Part shown: in pieces, positions 19,677-31,594 of the stretch
How positions within the stretch are numbered: the first letter of the stretch is position 1
Layout of the letters: the number at the start of each line of letters is the position of its first letter
Source: Symsagittifera roscoffensis
Taxonomy: Eukaryota; Xenacoelomorpha; Acoela; Convolutidae
Length of the DNA stretch: 64,000 bases
Direction: 5' to 3'
NCBI RefSeq assembly: GCF_963678635.1
Contig: NC_087070.1
Span: forward strand, 40,989,831-41,053,830
Notes under the pieces: model-generated
Told to the model about the DNA's origin: nothing
Databases searched by the model: none
Seen by the model: only the letters and a program-made list of their open reading frames with translations
Program-made: the position numbers and the translations under genes

Positions 19677-20155
19677 TAACCCTCCGAGCGGCAGAAAATT
19701 TTATCAAAACACCTTTTTATCCAACTGGGAAGGTTGACCGTGTCAGCCAACCTAGTTTTAACTCAGGTGGACCGCTTTTAGAGACTTTATCGCGGTAACA
19801 AAACCTTTTTCGTGATTTTTGGGGAACCCTCCGAAGTAACCCTCCGGAGTCAGCTAAACCCCTTAGCAACCCTCCTTAGTCGAAAAATTCCACGAGATCA
19901 CCCAAAGAAGTTAAAACAGCCCCCCGTAGAGAACTTAGCTTGTTTTGACGCTTCCTGAAGTTAATTGAAGGCCCTTCTAAGTGAGGTTCAGAAATTTGAA
20001 AATTTTGGAGGTACCCTCCGAAGTAACCCTCCGGAGCATATTAAGCATCTTATTGACCCTCCTTAGTAAATTTAAGGGGACCGTCCGAGGTAGGCTAAGT
20101 GTCTTAACAACCCTCCGGAGTGACTTGAACATCTTAGCAACCCTCCTTGTTGGAA
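19677..20155 (+). repeat. CCCTCCG(G) spaced-motif array in the A leader
   Basis: AACCCTCCGAAGT, AACCCTCCGGAGT and AACCCTCCTTAGT recur about ten times at irregular 15-60 bp intervals. The B leader has a like array of CCCCTCCGGATT at 58231-58500, but as B lies on the minus strand the motif there is on the opposite strand relative to transcription. Confidence 0.7.
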
Positions 20156-20358
20156 GCTTGAGGAAACCTTCTGTGGCAATTTGGGAAAAGGAAAATATCC
20201 ATTTAATTAAAATCATATTAGGATATTAGGCGGGCTTATTAGGATCATAAGAGCCCATTTTGACCCGGAAGATCGTGATCAACTTTGGATTCTAGATCGG
20301 GTGGGTCAGAAGTACCCGAACAAAAAATTTTTTTTTGATGTTGATTTTGGTTGTGCGG

Positions 20359-20634
20359 TTGCCTTGAGCTAATTAATAGGAAAGTTCGGGCAATCCGGGA
20401 ACAAATAAAAGAAGACCTCGGTGAGTGTATTAGGCAAATACACACTCACTTGAGAAGAAAAGTTGTTCCCTGCTCTCGTGCACTTGGAGCGTTCCGGGTG
20501 TGGGGGAGCTTTTTCATAGACTTTAGAAGTTTTCGATCAGAGGTTGCCTTGAGCCACTTGATAGGACAGCTCGGGCAATCGCGGGGCACCTAAAAGAAGA
20601 CCTCGGTGGGTGTATTAGGCAAATACACACCCAC
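20359..20634 (+). promoter_or_regulatory. Tandem pair of SL1-SL2 leader hairpins in element A
   Basis: Unit 1: SL1 pairs TTGCCTTGAGCT (20359) with AGTTCGGGCAA (to 20393); SL2 is GTGAGTG-TATT-AGGCA-AATA-CA-CACTCAC (20421-20449). Unit 2: SL1 pairs TTGCCTTGAGC (20544) with GCTCGGGCAA (to 20578); SL2 is GTGGGTG-TATT-AGGCA-AATA-CA-CACCCAC (20606-20634). The units differ by a paired change in SL2 (A-T to G-C) and by G-T to G-C in SL1, and B and C carry one unit each. This supports a selected RNA structure. 20635-21062 is leader without other visible features. Confidence 0.65.
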
Positions 20635-21062
20635 TTGAGAAGACTGTGTCCTGGGCTTTGTTCTTTCGGATCGTTCCGATTGAGGGAAGTCATTTTCTTT
20701 AAGACTAAGTTTTATTGATTTGTTTGTGAATCATCACTGCTTTTTATCAAAGATTGTTTAATTTTAACAAAGCAGTGACTTGATAAATTGTGTGGCGATA
20801 AATTGATACTGACAAAAGGTCGCTGTCACCTGTAGGATATTCTTATATGATTATCTATTGTGTTTTGTGTGTTGATTATATCTTGTGAAAGTCTTGTGAT
20901 ACTGTTACACTATACGGCAGGGTTGAGTTAGCATTATATCAATACTGAGCAGGCCCTGTGTGTGTGTAACTCTAGCTGAGTCACTAAGATTGTCATTGAG
21001 AAACCTAAGAGATTGATACTGACTTTTCGACATACGAATATTTTTTTTGTGTGTCACAAAGT

Positions 21063-22784
21063 ATGCAGCGCAGGGACTCGTTAGGATCGACTACTAAGAT
21101 TCCCAGGTTGAGCAAGGGCAGCACGCGAAAATTTAAAACTAGGCGTAGCCAGTCCTCGTTTAGCAGCGCCTCCGACGTGTTTGCTGAAAACGAATCTACT
21201 AAAGGTCAACCTGATCTTTCAGTGAACGGAATGAGATTGAGGAGCGAGAAAAACCTCAATGGCGATCAAAGGCGGAGCGCCGAAGCCGGAACCGCGAGCG
21301 AAACGCTTGTGGACCCCTTTGACGAGGGAGAACAGACGCTCATTCGACCCGACTTTGAGCCGAGCGAGGACCTCGAGCGGGAGGAAGTCGAGAGGACAGA
21401 GGAGACCTCGGAGCGTTCCGAGGTCGAGCCGCGAGAGGAGGTGTTATTCAAGGGGATGTCCAAATCGGAGACCAAAAGTCACAGATGGAGGGGAGAATAC
21501 TCATATTCGGCTAGTACCCACTCATCTCTGGCCAAGCAGAGCAACAACGCGATGATGTCGAGTATAAGCCCGAGTGAAGAACAAACGGGTTCGAAGGCCA
21601 AGAAGAGTTGGAAGTCTTTGTACGACGAACGCATGGCGTCACTACCAACTGTAGGTTTGACTTCCAGTGATGACTACCCGGAGATAGCCCATCTGGATGT
21701 GAACTTCACACCGTGCCCAAGGAACGATATGAGCAGGAAGGCGTCGTCAACCTCGCCGACCAGGCCCATGTCAGATGGGATAACGATGGAAGCGTCATCA
21801 ACCTTCGACAGATTAATGACGTCGATGAGCAAGCAAAAAGGCGGTGCGTCATCAAGCACCAGGCTGCAGCCGCAGTTGACCTCATTTTCTCTGGGACTAA
21901 CCCCGTCATTTGGGGCCACTGGCGACATAAGTGACATGTTCGCTGGCGTAATGAATGGTCTAGATGAACTGAGGCGGGACATGACTAAAAGAATAGATCA
22001 GGTTGATGAGAGAGCTCACAAAGGTCAAGAGAATCTGAGAGACGAACTAACGCATGTGAAGTCGCAGGCGAGGGTTGATCAGGCTCAGTTGATTCGCAAC
22101 ACCGATCAATGCCTGGCGGAGAGCCTGGCACAGGCAAACAAGGAGTCATACGAAAGAGAGGCTAGGATGACCAGGGAGATCGAACTATTGTTGAACGATC
22201 ATGATAGTACCTACGCCCACACGATGACTAGCCTGGAGAAAAGGTTAGATGCAAAATCTGACTGAATGATGCGGAAGCTTGACGCGATCCTGAATGGGAG
22301 CAATTGGCAGGAGCGTTCCAACCCAAGGGAGCGCTCACGCCATGCAAATGATGGAGATGGTACGGGCAGCAATGCCAGAGCCCAGCAAGGCTCGAGAACG
22401 AACTACGAACCCAGAAACAAGGAGCGGCCAAGGGCAGCCCCGTCGAGGCCTGGCTGGACGAATCCAGTCCCGCCGGAGGCAGATGCCACCCCGGAGACAA
22501 GGTTGCCAACTGTGCCACAAGTCAGTTCAGTACCAGATCTGACTACAGTCTCACAGGACACAACGATGTATGCCTCGATGTTTGAGCCTCTGAACAGATC
22601 TCTCGAAACATTCATCACCAAACTCTCGAAGTTAACTGAGAGAGGAGAGAGGTCAAGAAGGACACTGAAAAAGCCAAAGTCATATAAAGACGAGTCAGAC
22701 GGCTGCATTGATACTTGGATAGAGGTGATGAAGTTACACTTTGAGGAAGAGAATCTCTCCAAGAAACAAGAGTCAGCGCGCTGA
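21063..22784 (+). pseudogene. Element A Gag N-terminal part
   Basis: ATG at 21063 opens a frame whose first residues (KIPRLSKGSTRKF) resemble the N-terminus of C and B (RIPKRGNSSRKF). The protein is rich in Ser, Arg and Glu, with a likely coiled coil at about residues 300-400, then the Gag segment GCIDTWIEVMKLHFEEE. A TGA at 22263-22265 interrupts the frame, which continues in phase from 22266 to 22784. A 1-bp loss near 22778, compared with C, then shifts to the next frame. Read as one damaged Gag N-terminal half. Confidence 0.85.
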
Positions 22785-22819
22785 CGAGCAATCTGGAGGG
22801 TACTGCATTAGGTTGTGTA

Positions 22820-25800
22820 ATGGCGAAAAGAGCCAATGAGAGAGACAGCGCTCGCAAGATATTCGACATCCTGCTGAATCGTTTCGGCTCTGGAGTACAA
22901 GGGCACCAGGTTATGGTGAAGTTCGAAAAGAGGCGTCAAAGAGATGACGAATCCATAGATAAATTCTTGGACGACCCTGAATTGCTTAGGAGGAGAAGCA
23001 ACCCAGATGAGAAAATATCCGAGCGAAACTTGGCGATTGCTTCGAAGTTCATGGACGGAGTAAGGAGTGAGGAGTTGAAGACGATGTTGGCCACTCACTT
23101 CACCCTGTCGCTTGACCAGGTACCCACGCCCGATGATTTGCGTATGAAATCACGCGAGTATTTACTCATAAAACCGAGGGTGCAAAACCGTTACAGCAAT
23201 TATGGTAACTATAGCGGGACAAACACTGGTGCGAATTCCAGTTGGTACAAACCTCGCGATGACATGGATAGGAGGAGGTCGTGTGCGAATTGTGGTTCGA
23301 TGGACCATCACGTTTCCGCGTGTTCTGCATACAAACAGAACATGAAGGCCATAGGCTACTTTCTCGAGGACGCCGACGTGACCGACGAGGATCATGAAGA
23401 GTACGTCAGGGGGCTCATCATGAAATATGGTCCGAGGTGTTTCTTCTGTAATTTGGAGGGACACTTCAAGTCGGATTGTACTCAATTTTGGGATGCAGTA
23501 GCGGACGCGAAACATCCCCGCCACGAAGAGGCGCTTTCTGGTGTCAAGGCCAGTCGAGTACGTCTGATGAAAGAGGCTGAATCTCGGAGAAAGGAGACGA
23601 CACCGAGCACCTTCACGACGAAAAAGGTTAAGACATGGCCTGACGAGGTGGTAGCCTCGAACCTCGAAGCAGAGTCGTCTAGCCCACTCAAGGTGGATTA
23701 CGGCCTGGCGGCAAGGACAGCGCTGCAGAATGTCAAACAGGACCTAGCCACGAAAGAAGTGGAGCAATGGGTAAGGTCGGAGCTGGAGAGCACAGATCTT
23801 CGGGAAAGTTTTAATGTTCTGGGTAAAACGACAAAAGTAGAAGACAAAGAGGAACCCAGGAAACAGGGACTAAAACTGAACGTTATATCTGGTAAGACTT
23901 TCGGCATGACGAAGGAGGGGACCAAAATAATGTCCATCATCTCAGTCGCAGGGCACCAGGTGGTCAAGAACTTGAGTGAACCATCCGAGATTACACTAGT
24001 CCACCTGGACAACTATGCCGACTACCTGAAGGAGAAAGATCCCAAACTGGACTCCAGGGCAGTGCGAGCGCTGCTCACAACGGGAGGTCCGAGGCTGATG
24101 AAAGTGGACGGACATTATATCGATGTCCATGGCCCTTACCCGATCCTAATGAATGTGGATGGCATCAATATCTACACGAAAGCTCACATAACTGATGCGA
24201 ACGATCAGATTGGCCGGATATACATTGGTCAAGAGGAGCTGAAGGTTAGACGGATCGGACACAACGCGATGCTCGAACAAGATGCGGTGCAAATAGATTG
24301 CGAGGCCAATCTGGCCGCACACGTTCTGGACGTGCAAGGCAGACACCTTTCAGTAAAGGGACTGCTAGACACGGGAGCAGTGGTTAGTGTCATGCCAGTC
24401 AAAACTTGGACCGACATGGGTTTCGAGAGGTCGGATCTCATACCGACAAATATCAGGTTGGCAGCGGCCAATCAGGGAGCGATCTATGTGACTGGACGAA
24501 CCCCGATCATTTCACTGCAGCTCGGAGGAAGACATCTTTGGATGATCTTCCTAGTAGTGGAGAATTTGGACGAATCCGATCAGTTCATCTTAGGAAGGGA
24601 TTTCGTTCGCAACTTTGACGTCACGATCGATCTCAATGACGGGTTGATTAGGATCAAGGATCCTGAGAGAAAGTATGAAAAGAGACCCCTTAATAAGATC
24701 TTAATTAACCAGGCCAAGGTGCCGATTTTTCTGGATCGAAAAGTTAGATTAAAACCAAACCAAGCCGTAGTAGCGACGTTTAGGATGAGGAACTTGAATG
24801 AACTCAGCAATGACAGACAGGTGTGTCTGGTACCAAATCCAAACAGTAAAAGCTCGGCTATTTTAGGAAGAAGCTTCTCACTCACTCAGAGCGGACTATG
24901 TGTGAGTGTGTTATTGAACACAGAAGCAACAACAGTGACAATACAGAGGGGAAAGAAACTTGGCTACGCTTTGCCTCTGAACACAGACTTTCAGAGTGTG
25001 GAGAACTTGAAAAACTTTGATGTAACTAAATGTCCATTGCATGCGAACCAAGAATGTATAATGAGGAGAGTGAATGAATTGAAGTCTTCTAGGAAATTGT
25101 TTTCAATGAAGTCGGAAACAAATGATGGGCTGTCTAGTTGTTCCAACTTTCCTGAGAGGCCGACGGAAGCAGAGTTAGCAGCGAATAAACCTGTCTTACC
25201 TGAGATAGAACATCTGAAGGGTAAAATATCAGACAAGGAACTAGTTTCGCTCAGAGCGGTGCTAAATCGGAACGCAGACGTTTTTTCGAAGCATAAGGTC
25301 GACATAGGTTGTTGTAATTTTGTAGAACACGAGATTGAGATAGAAGAGGGCTCGGTACCTCATAGGGAAGGGGCGAGAAGAATGACCGCAAACAAGTCAG
25401 AAGCGTGTAGGAAGGAGATCGAGATGTTAATGGAGTACGACATGATCGAGCCGTCGAAGTCCCCATGGGCTTGTGGCGTGGTCATGGCGAAAAAGAAAGG
25501 GGGACAACTCAGATTTTGTTGTGATTTCCGTTATCTGAACGCAGTGACTATAAAGGATGCATACCCGATTCCCCGCATCGATGAGAGCCTATCCAAGCTG
25601 GGAGACGCGAAGTTCTTCACGACGTTGGATTTGGGCTCTGCGTTCTGGCAAGTGCCACTCAGAAAGCAAGATCGAGAGAAAACAGGCTTCGCGTGTGAGT
25701 TGGGATTTTTCCAGTGGAAGAGGATGCCATTCGGATTGTGCAACGCGACGGCCACATTCCAGCGACTGATGGCCCAGGCACTCACGAGCGTCACTAAGAA

Positions 25801-26944
25801 ATACGGGAATCTCATCATGTGTTATGTCGATGATGTCGTGATTGCAACACCAACCTTAGAAGACCACATAGAGAGGTTGGAGGAGGTGTTTTCTTGCATG
25901 AAGCAGGCGGGTCTGAAATGTAAACCCTCTAAGTGTGAAATCCTCAGGGATTCCATAAAGTATCTGGGCCGCCTGGTTGACAAACATGGAGTGAGACCAG
26001 ATCCCGAAGCGGTTGAAGCGGTGCTGACCTGGAAGGCACCTAATACAGATACACAGCTGATGAGTTTTTTGGGATTCGCTAATTATTATCGAGAGTTCAT
26101 CAAGGGGTATGCTGACAAAATATACCCCATGCAGAGGTTGATGAGAAACAAGGGCAAAAAGTTCACCTGGACTGATGAGGCGCAAGTTTCATTTGAAAAC
26201 ATCAAACGTGAACTTTGCGAGGCACCGGTCCTCGGCATGCCGACAGAGAAGGGGATGTTCGTGCTGGACACGGATGCATCAGTGGTTGCGATATCGGGCA
26301 TACTTCACCAGGAGCAGGAGTGGAACGGGAGAACGGTTCTTCGTTCGATAGCCTACGGGAGTAAAGTCCTGAGTGATACTGAAATGAAGTACGGCGCACC
26401 AAAAGCGGAGATGTTTGCGGTGATCACTTTCGTGGAAAAATACAGGGCCTACTTGGGGAGTGCTCCCTTCAAGTTACGTGTGGATAATCTTGCCCTTGCC
26501 TGGCTGAAAACCTATTCGATGGACCAAAGTTACATTGGTCGTTGGATCGTGCGCCTGGATGGATACCACATGATCATAGAGCACCGTACCCGTGACAAGC
26601 ATCAGAACGCAGATAGCCTCAGAAAAAAGACAGAATTTTATGAGCGCCTCGAGGATAAACAAGCTAACCAATCAGAGATCAAAGACGGGTTTTCATTTCT
26701 AGACAAAGAAACCTACGACGAACTGCCACTTACTAGGTGGTTAGACAAGTCAGGGCATCCTATACCCGGACACCCTGACGGCCGCGGAGATAAAGCTTTT
26801 AGCCAGAGGCGAGCCCGTTCCGTTGGATCTGCTAGTTCGATCCAACTTGGTGCAGCAAGAACTTACCAGATTAGGTATAAACAGCATGGCTCTATTGAAC
26901 AGGACGGTGAACGTGGCGCCGGACGTCATGGGAAAGCTCCGTGA
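22820..26944 (+). pseudogene. Element A Gag C-terminus, protease, RT and RNase H
   Basis: Gag capsid-like end, two CCHC knuckles (CANCGSMDHHVSAC near residue 154 and CFFCNLEGHFKSDC near 207), aspartic protease (DTGA at residue 517), RT with CDFRYLNA, LDLGSAFWQVPL and YVDD (residue 1002), and RNase H (DTDAS at 1150, with LSDTEMKYGAPKAEMFAV). The order is that of Ty3/gypsy. True homology stops near 26780, where a small deletion shifts the frame; the last 50 codons are out of frame and meaningless. Upstream it joins the Gag part by another frameshift. Protein similarity to B and C is clear throughout but well below identity, so A is a distinct subfamily. Confidence 0.92.
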
Positions 26945-29900
26945 CTTGTTGGACAGGGAAGTGGATAGGCATGATCGTGAATGGATGGAGACCATGCAGC
27001 GGTTGACTGTCACCGAGAGAACAGAGAAGAGGCCAGTGTCCATTCGCAGCCGAGGCGTTGAACGGGATTGTAGGTCGATTTTCAACCAGCTGGTGAGCTC
27101 GATGCCGAAGGAGGTCTTGTTGAGAACTTCGTTCACTGAATATGGAACACTGAATCAGAACCAAACTACTGAGGAAGTCAGGATCAAGTCGAAATCTAAT
27201 TTAACGAGGAGAGTGCACTTCACGGATGCAAAAAAAGAATATGAGCCGAGCCCAGATTGTTCGTCCGTGGACGAGACAATATCCGGGGAGTCTGATACCT
27301 TCGAGCCAGTCAAGGACGACTCGTCTGAGGAGTCAGACACCTTTCAGCCCGTGCAGGACGACTCGTCCGGGGAGAGGTTGACGAGACCACCTAGGGGCAG
27401 AATTTTGTCCGGGGAGTCGGGTTCGAAGCGACCGATGGACAGAGTTTTGTCCGGGGAGTCGAGAAACATCTCAGACAACTTGGAATATGATGTTGGGGAA
27501 TCAGTCGACTCAAGTGTTGACTCGAGACCCCAGTCCTGGGACAACACATCTGAAACAACTTCCAATTCCGATATGTCAGAGATCGCAATCCACTCCTTAT
27601 TGGTAGACTGGAAGCAGCGTGGGCTGGACCGAGAAACACATCAGGATCCAGACAGGGACAGATACACATCAGATGAAGAGGGCACTGTGGTAGATAATGC
27701 CGCAGACGAGCTCGAGCTGATAGCAGTTTCGAAACGCCCAACCAGATTGCTGCCACATGGTACGGTCGTCCGTACCAATCTGGAACCATCTGTGCAGGAA
27801 GCGACACCTTTGAAAAAGATATGGTGTGTCAAGTTGATGGACGATGCTCATGCTCCGGAGATAATGAGTGGGCAAATGAACGTGGTAAAGACGTATTTGA
27901 AAGCCAGGTACAGGCTGTCGGATCTCCTAAGGGCTCAACGAAATGATAGAATGACGAGCAGTCTGAAGAAATGGATCGAGAATGGAGCACCTGACAAGGG
28001 AGACTTGGAAGAAGACAGCTGCAAGATCTTGAAGCAATTCTACCTGAAGCGAAACGACATGTTGTACCTGAATAAGGACGGAATCGTTGCCTGCAAGCGA
28101 AAAGAGGGGGACAAGGTACTCTATAAATACAATTCAATAGTGTTACCACAGTTGTACCAGACCGAATTGCTCTTTCGCTCACATGATCAGATGGGCCATC
28201 AAGGCGTGGACAAAGTATATAACAGGATACAGAAACGATTCGAATGGTCGGGATTGAAAAAGGCTTGTGAGAAGTGGATCGCCGCATGCCTGTCATGTCA
28301 GCAGTCGAAGGATCCCAGGAAACTAAGGTTCCCCCTACAGTCAATAGAGTCGTCAGGTTTCAACGAAGTGGTGCAAATTGATCATCAGAAAATCTGCATG
28401 ACAGCAACGGGCTATAATCAGGTGCTGGTAATGATCGACCATTTTACGAAGTATGCGGAAGCAGCACCCTGCATGACAGCATCGGCGGAAGAAACATGTG
28501 ATCATTTGATAAATGTGTGGATAGCGAGGCATGGCTGCCCCATCACGTTCCAATCGGACAATGGCAAAGCATTCGTGGGTGATCTCACGAAGGAGTTGAT
28601 GAAAAGGTCGCAGGTAGCGCAGGCCCACTCGACCACTTATCACCCGCAAACGAATGGCCTAATCGAGAGGCAAAACCGCACACTGGTATCCATGCTGAGA
28701 GTCTACTGCTCGCGTTACATGGATGACTGGGACAAGCACTTGCCGCAAGTGATGGGTGCTTACAACAGCACGGAGCATTCCACCACGGGAATAAGTCCGC
28801 ACATGATGTTAACGGGTCATGAAAAAGCGCTCCCGTTGACGTTTTTCTACCCTGAATATGAGGGGAAGAGGACAGCACCGCAGACGTACGTGCGGGATGT
28901 TATTAGAAGACAGCAGGACCTCAATGACTTATGCAGGAGGAATACGCAACAGGCGCAAATTAGACAAAAAAGGAGGTTTGATAAAAGGACAGCTGATGCG
29001 AAAGCCTACTCAGTTGGCGACTACGTTTGGGTGTTCCAGGAAGTGGTTCCACCAAAAGGAACCAAGAAATTATTTAAAAAATGGCGTGGTCCATTTCAGA
29101 TAACGGAAGTGCACCAAGGAGGTCGTTTTTATCGATTGAGCACTGGAAGAGCAGCTCATTATGAAAACATCAAACCACACAATGCCTCGTCAGAGGATTG
29201 GTGCATCCCAGCGGACATGCAAGAGGGAGACTATTTGATAGTGGATCCTGCTTGTGAAGTGAATGAAAGGGGTACTCGCGACAAGAACGACGGGAATGAG
29301 GTGGTAGACGATTGCGATCTACCACTGGATCTCGAGTTGACCGAGCGAGTAGAGGTGGACGATGAAACTCTACCTCATGCCGAAGAAGACTGGGACTGCC
29401 CGGAACAAACCGAAATTGACATAGGAATACAGCCTGACTTTCCTCTCACTATGGAAACACGCCAGAGCAAGAGAGGAAAAAACGAGAATAAATACAATCC
29501 GTACGGCGAGGATTTCGTCGTAGACAGGATAGTTGTAAGTGATGTCATGGACTCGCTAGTGGGACTGGACGAAGTGGCGATGCTAGAAGAAATCGACTTG
29601 GTGAATGATATGGATCAAGATTGGATCGACGATCGATCAGAACCGGAAGCAGAGTTCGAACCAGAAGCGGAACAGACGCATGAGCAAGAACTAACGAACT
29701 TACGCGTACTCGAATGGCTCCATGATCTGCCGACAGATCCAAAAGAGACGATCCTGACGATTCAGGACGTCGATAAAGACGGCATCAAATACATCAGTCA
29801 TGACAATACCGAGTCCAACTGGGTCGCCCCAGATGGTCCTCTACGTGTTCCACAATCCAACATCGATCTCCTAGACTTTGGGCGATCGACGGGGACGTCG

Positions 29901-30530
29901 ATGGATATTTTTGTCCGGGGAGTGGGGGTAGGACTCACCCACACCGAAAATCTGATAATAAAAAAATTGAAATCGGCAAGAGAAACCGGAGAACTAGAGA
30001 CAGAGGGCGAGAGTGCTAAAAAACCACCTTTTAGACGAATCTTTGAATCGTATTTTGATCTACCGAACCATTATTCGAACAATATCGTCATAACGGACAG
30101 CGATTTCGTACTCACGGAACGCACGTGCGCCATAGCGATAACCGCGGACGTAAGCTTCAAAACAGCACTAGCGGCTGACTTCAAAAGAGAGTATAAGAAT
30201 ATCGAGTTTTTATGGAAACAGAGGCCTGGTGTGGGAGGGATGATAGCGCTGCCCCCTGTTGCATCACAGATACCAGGGAAATATTTGTGTTTCCTGGTTA
30301 CCAAGGCCACTGATAGGCAACACGTAGATCCAAAGAGCTTGGTATTGGCCTTGACTCGACTTAGGGATTTTTTGGCTGAGAGAGGAGTGACCTCTCTCTC
30401 GTTGCCAGTATACGATCCTAATAGGGGAAAGCTACATCCGAGAGAGTTGTATGCACTTGTACATGTGATATTTTCAGAGACTGACATAGAAGTTTACTTA
30501 CATAAAAAATACTATCTGAGCATATGCTAA
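26823..30530 (+). pseudogene. Element A integrase plus C-terminal macro-like extension
   Basis: Continues Pol in a new phase (homology starts near 26784). Integrase: HHCC finger (residues 450-490), catalytic D520, D579 and E615, giving DD35E, and a GPY/F-type end (KKWRGPFQITEV, residues about 750-760). After it come about 480 further residues: an acidic low-complexity stretch, then a conserved end (about 1090-1235) with TCAIAITADVSFKTALAADF, GKYLCFLVTKAT and VTSLSLPVYDP. This pattern resembles macro domains of the TARG1/OARD1 type. Their Gly-rich catalytic loop is replaced by DPNRGKLHP. A repeated LSGES-like motif lies near residues 150-220. A second, sterile reading frame is not implied: the break upstream is a deletion relative to C. 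Confidence 0.88.
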
Positions 30531-30998
30531 GAATTGCGCTCGGCGATAAGTGGTTTTTATTAAGTTACTCGATAAGAATTAGAGTCAAGTTTTAGATTAG
30601 GTTAGGTTTTAGGTACAGTATTAGGGAACATATTTTTATGTGATGGCATAGGTGTGTGATGTTTATGTATTTATGTGTTAAGTTATTGTTATGATATGTT
30701 TTGTGTCATAAAAGACCTGGGGTACTCCAGGTCATCAAGGTGACAGCGCACATTCGTGCTACCCTGACAAAGATACAGGTGGACGATCCACCTTGGTGCT
30801 AAATTTTTAAATCAGAATTAAGAAGAGAATTTCAATGGAGAGTTTTAAAGAGTTGAATGATATTGTATCAAAAAATGATGGTTTTAAGTCGCGACTTGTT
30901 TTTTAGATCTTGATTGATCAAAATTTTTTTATTGAATCCATTGAATCGAAACGAGACAGGAAGACACTACACGACAGCAAGAATCAACACGATAAGAA
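30531..30998 (+). promoter_or_regulatory. Intercistronic region with hairpins, element A
   Basis: Between Pol and ORF2. GACCTGG (30714) pairs with CCAGGTC (to 30733), and AGGTGGA-CGA-TCCACCT forms a perfect hairpin at 30777-30793; a weaker GCAC/GTGC stem lies between. No LTR or second promoter is obvious. It may help expression of the downstream ORFs (internal initiation, or as part of a spliced RNA); no direct evidence. Confidence 0.45.
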
Positions 30999-31540
30999 AT
31001 GGGTGATAGGAACGAACTCATGGAATTCCTCTCAGCGAGTCTAGGAACGACTCTAGACGAGATCTATCAGCGGCTGATCGATTGTGATTTCACACGAGAA
31101 GACCCGGGGCTGGCGATGTTTGTGGTCGCGCTCCTCAATGCATTAGGACGAGAGGGTCGAGGGAATCGCCCTACGGAAGTCGTGTTGATGTTGGCCTTCG
31201 GTGAGTCCGGGACCGCCGAGAGAGGCCGAAATTGACTGATGAGATGGAGGCGTGGAGAAATGTCTGGCCACGACCTGGCTCGTGAGCCAGGACTAGGCGA
31301 ACAGAGGGCCACCGGCTAGGTGAGATGCCCTTACCAGTCCAACCGGCGCAGCCACTCATCGGAGCGAAGAGACAACGTGATGGGCCAGGCCCGTCACATT
31401 CGGTCGACTCCCCTACAGCTGCTCCTCCTTCGAAGAAAGTGAGGGTGAGTGAAATAGAGATCCAGACGTCGGAGACGATCGAGACGCTGGAAAAGAAGGA
31501 GAAAGATCAGAGCGAGCTGTGTGCCAAACTCCAGGAGTAA
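30999..31540 (+). pseudogene. Element A ORF2 N-terminal fragments
   Basis: Frame 1 (30999-31235) reads as a helical N-terminal domain (DEIYQRLIDCDF, NRPTEVVLML) that matches the ORF2 start in B (IYRRLINRDF, DRPTEVLLM). A TGA at 31233, then a TAG and a phase change follow. The second frame (31325-31540) resumes homology with MPLPVQP, passes a Ser/Pro-rich linker, and enters a coiled coil that is cut by a TAA at 31538. The same coiled coil continues past that stop. So these are parts of one broken gene. Confidence 0.75.
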
Positions 31541-31594
31541 CGGGCAATAGCTCGAGAAAGAGACGAATGGAAGAAGAAATACGAAGATCTGCAG

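Noticed and set aside
19677-20155. CRISPR-like array of short repeats
   Set aside because: Repeat spacing and sequence are irregular, there are no cas genes, and the context is an animal retroelement leader.
22263-26944. Programmed readthrough or frameshifting in Gag-Pol of A
   Set aside because: Element C has one open frame over the same region, and the breaks in A coincide with deletions or a single base change.
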